This document shows, piece after piece, positions 23,068-31,037 of a stretch of DNA of 45,813 nucleotides; position 1 is the stretch's first letter; each line of letters starts with the position of its first letter. The DNA lies in the NCBI GenBank assembly GCA_964504665.1, contig CAZDEH010000007.1, forward strand, positions 1 to 45,813, read 5' to 3'. The DNA is from STC-54 sp964504665 (GTDB taxonomy: Bacteria > Patescibacteriota > Microgenomatia > Daviesbacterales > UBA10151). The notes beneath the pieces are model-generated. The model worked only from the letters and a program-made list of their open reading frames with translations, did no database searches and was not told the origin of the DNA. The position numbers and the translations under genes were made by a program.

Positions 23068-23364
23068 ATGTATTTGATGAATTTAATCTGGAAAAAAATA
23101 TTTATTGATTTTTCTTTAGGGAATATTGCTATTTTTTTATTATCCACAGTTGGTTTTATTTTAGGATTTTATTTATTAATAAAACTATTCCAAGGATATG
23201 GTTGTAAAACCGCAAATATAGCAAGACTTTCTAGTGTAATAATATTAAAGTTAATTATACCTGCAAAAGCAGATTTGGTTGAAAGACTGGCTCTGTCTCT
23301 TATGACTCTACTGGTATTTCTTGGTAGTTTTGTACTGTTGATGGCACTAATTTATTATGATTAA
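23068..23364 (+). CDS. Small two-helix membrane protein between the transketolase halves
   Basis: 98 residues (95 if the second Met, 23077, is used). Two membrane segments: about 16-40 (LGNIAIFLLSTVGFILGFYL) and 70-96 (LALSLMTLLVFLGSFVLLMA), with a basic loop between. No family is recognised. It starts 1 nt after the N-terminal subunit and overlaps the C-terminal subunit by 8 nt, so it is translated as part of the operon; this supports it as a real gene despite its unknown role. Confidence 0.65.
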   Translation: MYLMNLIWKKIFIDFSLGNIAIFLLSTVGFILGFYLLIKLFQGYGCKTANIARLSSVIILKLIIPAKADLVERLALSLMTLLVFLGSFVLLMALIYYD

Positions 23365-24343
23365 TCAAGATATTTATTTAGATCTAAAGCTTTTTGATGA
23401 AAATGTAGAAAAAATTTCAATGAGAGATGGATTTTCTGAAGGTTTAGTTTTGGCAGGAGAAGAAGATAAAAACTTAGTGGTGGTTTGTGCAGACCTGATA
23501 AAATCTATCAAAATTACTGAATTTGCCAAACAATTCCCTGATAGAGTTATAGAGGTTGGTGTGGCTGAACAAAATTTAGTAACAGTAGCCTCAGGTGTTG
23601 CAAGTTGTGGTAAAAATGTTTTTGCTGCCTCTTATGCTATTTTTTCCCCGGGAAGAAATTGGGAACAAATCAGAACTACAATTTGTATCAATAACCAGCC
23701 GGTAAAAATTGTTGGGAGTCACGCAGGAATTACTACTGGTCCTGATGGAGCTACCCATCAAGCTTTGGAGGATATGGCTTTGATGAGAGTATTGCCCAAC
23801 ATGATAGTTTTAAGCCCTTGTGACTCTTTGCAAACGAAAAAAGCAACACTCGCAATGGCTAAGCTTGATAGACCGTGTTATATCAGATTTCCCAGAAGTG
23901 AAGTTCCGGTAATAACTATAGAGGAAACCCCATTTGAAATTGGCAAAGCAAACATTTTTAAAGAAGGTAAAAATGTTTCCATTATTGCGACAGGCGAAAT
24001 GGTTTATTATGCACTTTTGGCAGCAAAAGAATTAGAATTGAACAATATTAGTGTTCGGGTAATAAATATGCACACAATAAAACCATTGGATACAAAAATT
24101 GTTCTTCAGACTGCAGAAGAAACAGGAGCAATTGTGACAGTAGAAGATCATCAAATAGCAGGAGGTCTTGGATCAGCTATCTCTGAAGCTATTTCTCAGA
24201 ATTTTCCTGTTCCAATTAAAATGATAGGTGTACAAGACAGATTTGGCGAGTCAGGAACACCTGAAGAACTGTTAGAAAAATACGATTTAACTGTTACTGA
24301 AATAATTAAAGCTACTACTTCTGTTTTAAGAAATAAAAGTTAA
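23357..24343 (+). CDS. Transketolase, C-terminal (Pyr and transketolase-C) subunit
   Basis: 328 residues equal to domains 2 and 3 of transketolase. Markers: RDGFSEGLV, GVAEQNLV with the catalytic Glu of the Pyr domain, the HAGITTGPDGATHQALED segment, and the C-terminal domain with TVEDHQIAGGLGSAI and RFGESGTPEELL. It pairs with the N-terminal subunit encoded 290 nt upstream to shuttle two-carbon units between sugar phosphates. Confidence 0.92.
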   Translation: MINQDIYLDLKLFDENVEKISMRDGFSEGLVLAGEEDKNLVVVCADLIKSIKITEFAKQFPDRVIEVGVAEQNLVTVASGVASCGKNVFAASYAIFSPGRNWEQIRTTICINNQPVKIVGSHAGITTGPDGATHQALEDMALMRVLPNMIVLSPCDSLQTKKATLAMAKLDRPCYIRFPRSEVPVITIEETPFEIGKANIFKEGKNVSIIATGEMVYYALLAAKELELNNISVRVINMHTIKPLDTKIVLQTAEETGAIVTVEDHQIAGGLGSAISEAISQNFPVPIKMIGVQDRFGESGTPEELLEKYDLTVTEIIKATTSVLRNKS

Positions 24344-24346
24344 TTG

Positions 24347-24706
24347 ATGAGTATAGATAAAATAATAGTTATTATTGTAGGAATAATAAGCGTAGCTTTT
24401 ACTTATTGGTTTTTTTTGATGAAAAAGGGAAAGGAGGTACAAGTTATGGATTCTATAGATATTATTGTGAATGGCGGTTATTCTCCCGAAGTTATTTCAA
24501 TCCCTAAAAATAAAACAACAAAAATTAATTTTATCCGTACAGACCCGACAGATTGTTTATCAGAAGTAGTTTTAGGCGATTTTAAAATCCGTAAAGAGCT
24601 TCCTTTGAACCAAACAGTTACAATTGAAATTACTCCCACAAAATCAGGTGAATATGGGTATAGCTGCAGTATGAATATGTATCACGGAAAAATAATTGTT
24701 AAGTAA
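24347..24706 (+). CDS. Membrane-anchored cupredoxin-like protein
   Basis: 119 residues: an N-terminal membrane helix (about 5-24), then a beta-sandwich of the cupredoxin type beginning DIIVNGGYSPEVISIPKNK and ending with the copper-site loop YSCSMNMYHGKIIV (Cys, Met, His). A second Cys (DCLSE) comes mid-domain. It probably binds or delivers copper outside the membrane. The ATG at 24347 follows the transketolase stop by 3 nt; the TTG at 24344 is less likely. The copA gene follows 2 nt after its stop. The same domain recurs at the C-terminus of the TauE/SafE protein at 27006. Confidence 0.78.
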   Translation: MSIDKIIVIIVGIISVAFTYWFFLMKKGKEVQVMDSIDIIVNGGYSPEVISIPKNKTTKINFIRTDPTDCLSEVVLGDFKIRKELPLNQTVTIEITPTKSGEYGYSCSMNMYHGKIIVK

Positions 24707-24708
24707 AA

Positions 24709-27006
24709 ATGGCAGAAATTAAGAAAATTTATTCATTAAAAGGGATGCATTGTGCTTCTTGTGTGAGAGTAATTGAACATGCTTTAAATGAGATTGAAGG
24801 GGTGTTTGAAGCAGTGGTCAATTTAGCTACAGAACAGGTGACCATTACTTTTGATCCGAATATTGTTACGGAAGAAAAATTATCTTCTGCTGTTGCACAA
24901 GTGGGTTATAGAATTATTACAACTGAAGAAATTAAGTCGGAAGATGAAACCCAGAAAGAAAAACAAAAAGAAGCAAATAATTTAAGGAATAAATCCTTTT
25001 TTAGTTTATTTTTGGGAGGCTTAATTGTTTGGGGATCTTTTCCGGGATTGATGGATTTTTCACCCATCTTTTTACGAAACTTTTGGGTACAGATGTTTTT
25101 GGCGACTCCTGTCCAATTTTGGGCAGGGTTACAATTTTATAAAGCTACTCTGCCGGCGTTACGGCACAGGACTGCCAATATGGATACTTTAATTACCATC
25201 GGTACCTCGGCTGCTTTTACCTTTTCAGCAGTAACAACAGTTTTTCCTCAACTGATTGAAAGTGTTAGCATTAAACCTGAACCTTATTTCGATGTAGCAG
25301 CAATTGTGATAGGTTTAATCTTACTTGGAAGGTATTTTGAAGCCCGGGCAAAGATAGGTACTTCTGAGGCTATAAAAAAATTAATCGGTCTCCAAGCTAA
25401 AACGGCCAGGGTGATTATTAACGGTAAAGATACAGATATTCCGATTGATGCTGTTGTGATAGGGAATATCATTCGTGTTAGACCCGGTGAAAAAATTCCG
25501 GTAGATGGTGAGATTGTTGAAGGTGAATCAAGTGTCGATGAATCAATGATTTCCGGAGAAAGTATTCCGGTCGATAAACAAACAGGTAGCCTGGTGATTG
25601 GCGGAACTATTAATAAGGCTGGGACTTTTACTTATAAAGCAACCAAGGTTGGTTCAGACACCATGTTATCCCAAATTATTAAATTGGTGGCTGAAGCACA
25701 GGGGAGTAAGGCTCCAATACAAAGGATTGCGGATTTAATTTCTTCTTATTTTGTCCCGATCGTGATTATGTTAGCCATAGTTACATTTACCATGTGGTAT
25801 GTTTTTGGACCTCAGCCTGTATTTTTGTTTGCTTTAATTAATACAGTAGCAGTGTTAATTATTGCCTGTCCTTGTGCTATGGGTTTAGCTACTCCTACAG
25901 CAATTATGGTGGGGGTAGGTAAGGGGGCAGAAAATGGAATATTAATTAAGGATGCTGAAAGTTTAGAAACTGCCCATAAAATTCAAACTATTATTTTTGA
26001 TAAAACAGGAACTCTAACAGAAGGAAAGCCAACTGTTACTGATGTCATTGCGAGGAGCAATAGCGACGCGACCCGCTTCGACTCTTCGGAGACGAGGCGA
26101 GCAATCTTAAAAGAAGATAGATCATCACGCTTCGCTCGCGATAACATTTTAAGGTTGGCAGCGTCAATTGAAAAAGGGTCAGAACATTCTTTAGCAGATG
26201 CTATTATACAAAAAGCGGATGATGAAAAACTAATTTTGGATAAGGTGACAGGATTTAAAGCTATGCCCGGAAATGGGGTAGAAGGAGTGATTAATAGAAA
26301 TAAAGTAGTTTTGGGTAATGTAAGATTAATGGATAAAGAAAATATTGATATTAGTCACGAAAGGCTGGTCCTTGCGAGGCTAGAAGAAGAAGGGAAAACT
26401 GTGATGATGTTAGGGGTAAATGGGAAATTAGTCGGATTGATAGCGGTTGCGGATACTTTAAAGAGTACTTCTAAAGAAGCTATTGAAAGATTAATAAAAA
26501 TGGGTATTGAACCAATTATGATTACCGGTGATAACCAGAGAACAGCAAATGCTATTGCAAAACTTGCCGGGATTAAAAGAGTCTTGGCTGAAATTTTACC
26601 AGACGGTAAAGAGCAAGAAGTGAGGAAAATTCAAAATGAAGGCAAGATGGTAGCGATGGTAGGAGATGGTATTAATGATGCTCCAGCGCTAGCTGCTGCT
26701 GATGTCGGGATTGCCATGGGATCTGGTACAGATATAGCTATTGAGGCAGCGGATATTACTTTAATAAGCCGTGATCTAAAAACAGTGGCTGCTGCGATTA
26801 TTTTATCCAAAAAAACTATGAGAACTATTAAGTTGAATCTCTTTTGGGCTTTTGGTTATAATGTTATCCTGATACCGGTGGCAATGGGGGCTTTATACCC
26901 GTTCTTCGGGATTTTACTTAATCCGGTTTTTGCATCAGCTGCTATGGCTTTAAGTTCTGTATCTGTTGTAAGCAATTCATTGCTTTTAAAAAGGATTAAA
27001 ATTTAA
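24709..27006 (+). CDS. copA: Copper-exporting P1B-type ATPase
   Basis: 765 residues. One N-terminal HMA domain (GMHCASC, Cys15 and 18), TM region, actuator SGES, TM6 CPC motif (387-389), DKTGTLT (Asp431), SEHSLA where SEHPLA is usual, TGDN and GDGINDAPALA, and TM7-8 with YN and MALSSVSVVSNS, the Cu(I) signature. Residues 446-479 are an in-frame, Arg/Ser/Asp-rich insert with no counterpart in the family, encoded by a GC-rich repeat (separate entry); the flanks VTD and ILRLAASIEKGSEH are what normally adjoin. It lies just where P and N domains join, a tolerant surface loop. Confidence 0.93.
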   Translation: MAEIKKIYSLKGMHCASCVRVIEHALNEIEGVFEAVVNLATEQVTITFDPNIVTEEKLSSAVAQVGYRIITTEEIKSEDETQKEKQKEANNLRNKSFFSLFLGGLIVWGSFPGLMDFSPIFLRNFWVQMFLATPVQFWAGLQFYKATLPALRHRTANMDTLITIGTSAAFTFSAVTTVFPQLIESVSIKPEPYFDVAAIVIGLILLGRYFEARAKIGTSEAIKKLIGLQAKTARVIINGKDTDIPIDAVVIGNIIRVRPGEKIPVDGEIVEGESSVDESMISGESIPVDKQTGSLVIGGTINKAGTFTYKATKVGSDTMLSQIIKLVAEAQGSKAPIQRIADLISSYFVPIVIMLAIVTFTMWYVFGPQPVFLFALINTVAVLIIACPCAMGLATPTAIMVGVGKGAENGILIKDAESLETAHKIQTIIFDKTGTLTEGKPTVTDVIARSNSDATRFDSSETRRAILKEDRSSRFARDNILRLAASIEKGSEHSLADAIIQKADDEKLILDKVTGFKAMPGNGVEGVINRNKVVLGNVRLMDKENIDISHERLVLARLEEEGKTVMMLGVNGKLVGLIAVADTLKSTSKEAIERLIKMGIEPIMITGDNQRTANAIAKLAGIKRVLAEILPDGKEQEVRKIQNEGKMVAMVGDGINDAPALAAADVGIAMGSGTDIAIEAADITLISRDLKTVAAAIILSKKTMRTIKLNLFWAFGYNVILIPVAMGALYPFFGILLNPVFASAAMALSSVSVVSNSLLLKRIKI
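26044..26145. repeat. In-frame palindromic-type insert of 34 codons in copA
   Basis: The stretch from GTCATTGCGAGGAGC to CTCGCGATAAC is exactly 102 nt and much GC-richer than copA around it. It contains ATTGC/GCAAT inverted repeats, and its ends (GTCATTGCGAG and the complement of GTTATCGCGAG) are nearly mutual inverses. The pattern 'GTCATTGCGAGGAGC...GCAATC' resembles a dispersed repeat I know from several unrelated bacterial genomes; that link is from memory and unverified. Confidence 0.6.
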
Positions 27007-27992
27007 TGGATCTGGTAACAATATTTTTTATTGGTTTAACTGCAGGAGGATTTGGTTGTGTTGCGTTGCAAGGAGGTCTTTTGACTTCAGCCATAGCCTC
27101 CCGAAAAGATAGTGGCAACCTTTCTCAAAATAAGCTTATCCCAACGTTGGCATTTTTGGTTGCTAGATTAGTTGTTTATGCCATTCTCGGATTTGTTTTG
27201 GGACTTTTCGGTTCTGTACTATCCATTTCAGATTCTTTGCGGATAATAATGCAAATGGCGGCTGGATTGTATATGATAATTATTGCTTTAAGCTTATTAA
27301 ATGTTCACCCAATTTTTAGATATTTTATTATTCAACCCCCCCGTTTTTTAACAAGACTGATTAAAAATCAGTCAAAAAGTGCTGATATTTTTGCTCCTAC
27401 AATATTGGGTGCCATGACTATTTTTGTTCCCTGTGGGACAACGCTGGCAATGGAAGCTTTGGCCATTTCTTCTGGTAGTGCTATAAATGGAGCTTTAATT
27501 TTAATTGTTTTTGTGCTTGGAACTTCTCCGATATTTTTTGGGCTTGGATACTTAGCAGAAAAACTTTCTGATTCTTTTAGACAAACATTTTTCAAATTAG
27601 CAGCATTAGTTATTCTGGTAATAGGTTTTTCTATAGTGTATAACGCTTGGAGTCTAACAGGTTTACCTATAATTACCTGGGAATCAGGGGATATGAATCA
27701 ACAACAAATTGAAAACACACCAACGAAACAAGACTATCAGATTCAAGTTTTAAATGGTGGATATGACCCAAGCTATATTAAAGTAAAAAAGGGTTTACCT
27801 GTTACACTTACCCTAGTTTCTGATAGTGTTTACAGTTGCGCTTTAGCCTTTAGAATTCCTTCTTTAAATATTTCTAAAAATCTTAAACCGACTGATTCAG
27901 AGGTTATAGAATTTACCCCAATTGAGATAGGGAGAATACCATTTAGTTGTTCGATGGGGATGTATCGGGGAACGATTGAAGTTGTAGATTAG
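27006..27992 (+). CDS. TauE/SafE (UreH-like) membrane protein fused to a C-terminal cupredoxin domain
   Basis: 328 residues. The first 220 hold about six membrane segments with GLTAGGFGCVALQGG near the start and IFVPCGTTLAMEALA, the paired G-G/C and PCG repeats of the DsbD/UreH-type 'sulfite exporter TauE/SafE' family. After residue about 235 comes a soluble cupredoxin-like domain (IQVLNGGYDPSYIKVKKG ... FSCSMGMYRG) closely resembling the small protein at 24347. Between CopA and CopZ genes, it probably handles copper at the membrane. The Met-His pair of the copper loop is changed (MYRG for MYHG), so copper binding by this copy may be weaker. It overlaps copA by one base. Confidence 0.82.
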   Translation: MDLVTIFFIGLTAGGFGCVALQGGLLTSAIASRKDSGNLSQNKLIPTLAFLVARLVVYAILGFVLGLFGSVLSISDSLRIIMQMAAGLYMIIIALSLLNVHPIFRYFIIQPPRFLTRLIKNQSKSADIFAPTILGAMTIFVPCGTTLAMEALAISSGSAINGALILIVFVLGTSPIFFGLGYLAEKLSDSFRQTFFKLAALVILVIGFSIVYNAWSLTGLPIITWESGDMNQQQIENTPTKQDYQIQVLNGGYDPSYIKVKKGLPVTLTLVSDSVYSCALAFRIPSLNISKNLKPTDSEVIEFTPIEIGRIPFSCSMGMYRGTIEVVD

Positions 27993-28031
27993 GTTCCCAA
28001 GCGTGACTTGGCATGGTTACTAACTAAAAAT

Positions 28032-28265
28032 ATGGCAAAAATTATTAAAAAGAAATTAAAAATTATAGGTATGCACTGTACTTCTTGTGCGATGTGTATT
28101 GATATGGATTTGGAAGATCTAAAAGGGGTCTGTTTTTGTCAAACTTCTTATGCTAAGGGCGAAACAGAGGTAGAGTTTGATGAAGATGTGGTTCAAATGG
28201 AATTAATAGTCCAAACCATAAAAAAATCTGGCTATAATACTGCTTCTGTTGTAGACTTAAATTAA
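28032..28265 (+). CDS. CopZ-like heavy-metal-associated (HMA) protein
   Basis: 77 residues, one ferredoxin-like HMA domain. The metal site is GMHCTSCAMC (CxxCxxC, one Cys more than the usual CxxC), followed by three more Cys/near-Cys positions in GVCFCQTS. The role would be cytoplasmic copper chaperone for CopA. An upstream start at 28008 would add eight residues with no conservation. The stop overlaps the next start by one base. Confidence 0.82.
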   Translation: MAKIIKKKLKIIGMHCTSCAMCIDMDLEDLKGVCFCQTSYAKGETEVEFDEDVVQMELIVQTIKKSGYNTASVVDLN

Positions 28266-29245
28266 TGTTTGATTTAATTTCTATTGGTGATGGGGCAGTT
28301 GATCATTTCTTTAAAATTCATGATGCTCATTTGGAACTGGAAAGAGGCAATCAGGAACTTTGTTTAAGATTTGGGGATAAGTTACCTGTTGCCGAGTACC
28401 AGCAAATTTTAGGTGGCAATAATGCTAATAATGCTGTAGGGTCTTCCAGATTGGGTTTAAAAGTAGCTATTTATCTTAATATTGGATCAGATTTAGCGGG
28501 ACAATTTACCCTGTCAAAATTAAAAGAAGAAGGGGTAGATAGTAGGTATGTAGTAAAAAATAATGGCATGGATTCTAATGTTTCAGCCCTGATCAGTTTT
28601 AAAGGGGAAAGAACTATTTTAACTTATCATCAGGATTTTAAATATCAACTGCCAGATTTAGATCGTGTCCGCTGGATCTACCTTAGTTCTATGGGTAAAT
28701 CTGCTCAAACAGGTAATTTTAAAGAACAGATAGAAAACTATTTGGGAAGAACCGGAGCATCTCTGATCTTTAACCCAGGGACTTTTGAATTGCAGGCTGG
28801 ATTAACGAAATTCTCTAAACTGCTTTCTTTAACTAAATTATTGATTTTGAATAAGGAAGAAGCAGAACTGGTGGTGAAAGTGCAGTCTGGAGGAAAAACT
28901 GATATAAAAAAGCTACTGGTAGGGCTTACTAATTTAGGCCCTAAAATGGCTATCATTACTGATGGTAGAAATGGATCTTTTGGTTTTGATGGAGAAAATT
29001 TTTACAGCCTGGATATTTTTTCAGTGAGCGTTGTAGATATGACAGGAGCAGGAGACGCTTATGCCACAGGCGTTTTAGCAGGGCTGTATTATGGAAAAGA
29101 TTTATCTGAAGCTATGAGGTGGGGAGCAGCTAATGGAGCTTCAGTGGTGAAACAAATTGGTCCTCAAAAAGGACTTTTAACTTATAAACAAATGCAGGAA
29201 AAGTTAAAAGAGCATGCTAAAATAATTACTAAGGATTTAAAATGA
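28265..29245 (+). CDS. PfkB-family carbohydrate kinase
   Basis: 326 residues of the ribokinase/PfkB fold. An N-terminal GGNNANNAVGSSRLG (substrate lid) and the C-terminal signature DMTGAGDAYATGVLAGL, with catalytic Asp in GAGD, are clear. The substrate may be fructose-6-P, tagatose-6-P, ribose or adenosine; sequence does not decide. As the last gene before class II aldolase it could supply a bisphosphate sugar for that enzyme, in place of a dedicated PfkA. Its stop overlaps the aldolase start by ATGA. Confidence 0.85.
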   Translation: MFDLISIGDGAVDHFFKIHDAHLELERGNQELCLRFGDKLPVAEYQQILGGNNANNAVGSSRLGLKVAIYLNIGSDLAGQFTLSKLKEEGVDSRYVVKNNGMDSNVSALISFKGERTILTYHQDFKYQLPDLDRVRWIYLSSMGKSAQTGNFKEQIENYLGRTGASLIFNPGTFELQAGLTKFSKLLSLTKLLILNKEEAELVVKVQSGGKTDIKKLLVGLTNLGPKMAIITDGRNGSFGFDGENFYSLDIFSVSVVDMTGAGDAYATGVLAGLYYGKDLSEAMRWGAANGASVVKQIGPQKGLLTYKQMQEKLKEHAKIITKDLK

Positions 29246-30105
29246 CCGCAAGAGCATGGTTAGAAAAAGCTAGACGGGAAAAATTTGCCATTGGAGCTTT
29301 TAACGTTGGAAATTTAGAAACGTTAAAGGCAATTGTTCAGGCTGCAGCTAATAAAAAGTCCGCCGTAATTATTGAGTCTTCTCCCGGTGAAACAAAATGG
29401 ATGGAGGCTGATAATATTGTTGATTTAGCCAGAAATTACTCAGAAGAATATAAAGTACCTGTCTTAATTAATTTAGATCATGGGGAGAATCTAGAAAGCT
29501 GTTTAAATGCTGTTGTAGCTGGGTACGATTTAATTCATTTTGATGGTTCTAAACTTGCTTTGAAAGAAAACATAGGAATTGCTCAAAAAGTTGTAGAAGC
29601 TGCACACGCAAAAGGATTAACAGTAGAAGGAGAGATGGATCATATTGCAGGCTCTTCTGAATTTCATCCAGGTTCTGCTACCTCTGAAGTTGTGAAAAAA
29701 AATATGACAGACCCGGAGAAAGCTGCTCAGTTTGTATCAAAAACTGGTATTGATATTTTAGCTGCGTTTTTTGGAAATGTCCACGGTGTTTTTGAGTCTG
29801 GGGGAGAAAACTTACAGTTTTCAATTCTGGAAAAATTAACAACTTTACTCCCCAATACATTTTTTTCTTTACATGGGGGCTCAGGAATTTCTGATGATCA
29901 GGTGCAAGCAGCAATTGGGTTGGGGGTTGTGAAGGTCAATGTTAATACTGAAATACGTCAAGCTTTTCGCCATACTTTGGAAACTGCATTGGACCAAAAC
30001 CCTGATGAAATAGCCATGTATAAGTTAGAACAACCTATTATTGATGAAATACAAAAAATAGTCGAACACAAAATAGACGTCTTTGGTTCCTTGGGTAAAG
30101 TATAG
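29242..30105 (+). CDS. fba: Class II fructose-bisphosphate (or tagatose-bisphosphate) aldolase
   Basis: 287 residues, the normal length. Zn-binding and catalytic motifs: NLDHGE (the His-binding loop with catalytic Asp), GEMDHIAGSS, GNVHGVF and LHGGSGIS, then VNVNTEIR. It splits fructose-1,6-bisphosphate to triose phosphates, or runs in reverse. It closes the co-directional run that began with rpiB, linking pentose-phosphate and lower glycolytic metabolism. No terminator with a clear T run follows, but a cluster of hairpins starts 10 nt downstream. Confidence 0.92.
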   Translation: MTARAWLEKARREKFAIGAFNVGNLETLKAIVQAAANKKSAVIIESSPGETKWMEADNIVDLARNYSEEYKVPVLINLDHGENLESCLNAVVAGYDLIHFDGSKLALKENIGIAQKVVEAAHAKGLTVEGEMDHIAGSSEFHPGSATSEVVKKNMTDPEKAAQFVSKTGIDILAAFFGNVHGVFESGGENLQFSILEKLTTLLPNTFFSLHGGSGISDDQVQAAIGLGVVKVNVNTEIRQAFRHTLETALDQNPDEIAMYKLEQPIIDEIQKIVEHKIDVFGSLGKV

Positions 30106-30114
30106 TTTTATCAG

Positions 30115-30220
30115 CTAAAGCAGAAAACCACGGATGTAAATCCGCGGATGAATGCTTTAAATATCACAGCTCTAGCTGTGAAACTGAGAAGATACTACGA
30201 CCGTAAGGTCGTGGAGCTTT
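30115..30220. repeat. Cluster of three hairpins with AAAGC/GCTTT flanks
   Basis: Three adjacent stems: CCACGGAT/ATCCGCGG (30128-30147, one mismatch), TCACAGC/GCTGTGA (30164-30181) and CTACGACC/GGTCGTGG (30195-30214). AAAGC at 30117 can pair with GCTTT at 30154 or at 30216. The arrangement resembles REP/BIME clusters or the ends of Y1-transposase elements. It may also end the fba transcript. The rest of the gap up to 30320 has no gene. Confidence 0.55.
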
Positions 30221-30320
30221 ATAAAGATTAATTTATCCTAGACCTTAAACCTTTAAAAATATATCAATATTTAATTTGAAAAAGATTCTTTAAACTTCGT
30301 CACCATGGTAAAATACCAAT

Positions 30321-30986
30321 ATGTGTGGTAGATATGGATTTATTAAACCAAATCAAGGATATGAAAGATTTAATTTAGTACAACCTTTCCCTCCAATGAA
30401 GCCACGATACAATGTGGCTCCCTCTCAGGAAATGCCAGTTATAGTAAAAAAAGATATGGGTAATGTAGCAGAGATTATGAGGTGGGGTTTAATTCCTTCC
30501 TGGGTTAAAGATCCGAAAATTGCCAATATGATGATTAACGCCAGAGCTGAAACACTGGATAAAAAACCCTCCTATGCAAAGCCTTTTCGGACCAATCGCT
30601 GTTTAGTCCCTGCCACCGGATTTTTTGAGTGGATGGACACTCCTCCAGGCAGATTACCCTACTATATTCATTTGAAAGATGATGAAATATTTGCCTTTGC
30701 TGGGCTATATGATATTAACGATAAGATTGAGAGTAAGCCAGTTAAAACCTATACCATTATTACAACTGAACCTAACGGAATAATAGCCCAAATCCATAAC
30801 CGTATGCCAGTGATCTTTAACAGGGCTACTGAAAAGATTTGGCTTGATCCTACCATTATTGATACTCAAAAACTTTTAGGATTACTTCAGTCATACCCAA
30901 GTAATCTTCTGGATGTCTATCCTGTATCAAAGTCAGTAGGGAACCCTGCTAATGATTATCCTGAAATAATAAATCCTGAAAAATAA
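30321..30986 (+). CDS. SRAP-family abasic-site sensor (HMCES/YedK type)
   Basis: 221 residues. The self-processed N-terminus Met-Cys2 (MCGRYG) forms a thiazolidine crosslink with abasic sites in ssDNA. Also present: RYNVAPSQ with the conserved Asn, MRWGLIPSW, INARAET, FFEW with catalytic Glu, and IHNRMP with catalytic His. All known catalytic residues are there. TAAAAT (30309-30314) lies 6 nt before the ATG, leaderless once more; that start is fixed by the need for Cys2. It stands alone, with no SOS box seen. Confidence 0.95.
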   Translation: MCGRYGFIKPNQGYERFNLVQPFPPMKPRYNVAPSQEMPVIVKKDMGNVAEIMRWGLIPSWVKDPKIANMMINARAETLDKKPSYAKPFRTNRCLVPATGFFEWMDTPPGRLPYYIHLKDDEIFAFAGLYDINDKIESKPVKTYTIITTEPNGIIAQIHNRMPVIFNRATEKIWLDPTIIDTQKLLGLLQSYPSNLLDVYPVSKSVGNPANDYPEIINPEK

Positions 30987-31037
30987 ATATGTTGGCTATA
31001 AAATTCCAAATTTTTAACCAACTAGTACCGATTTAGT

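Noticed and set aside
30115..30220. CRISPR array
   Set aside because: The three hairpins are different from one another, with no repeat-spacer periodicity.
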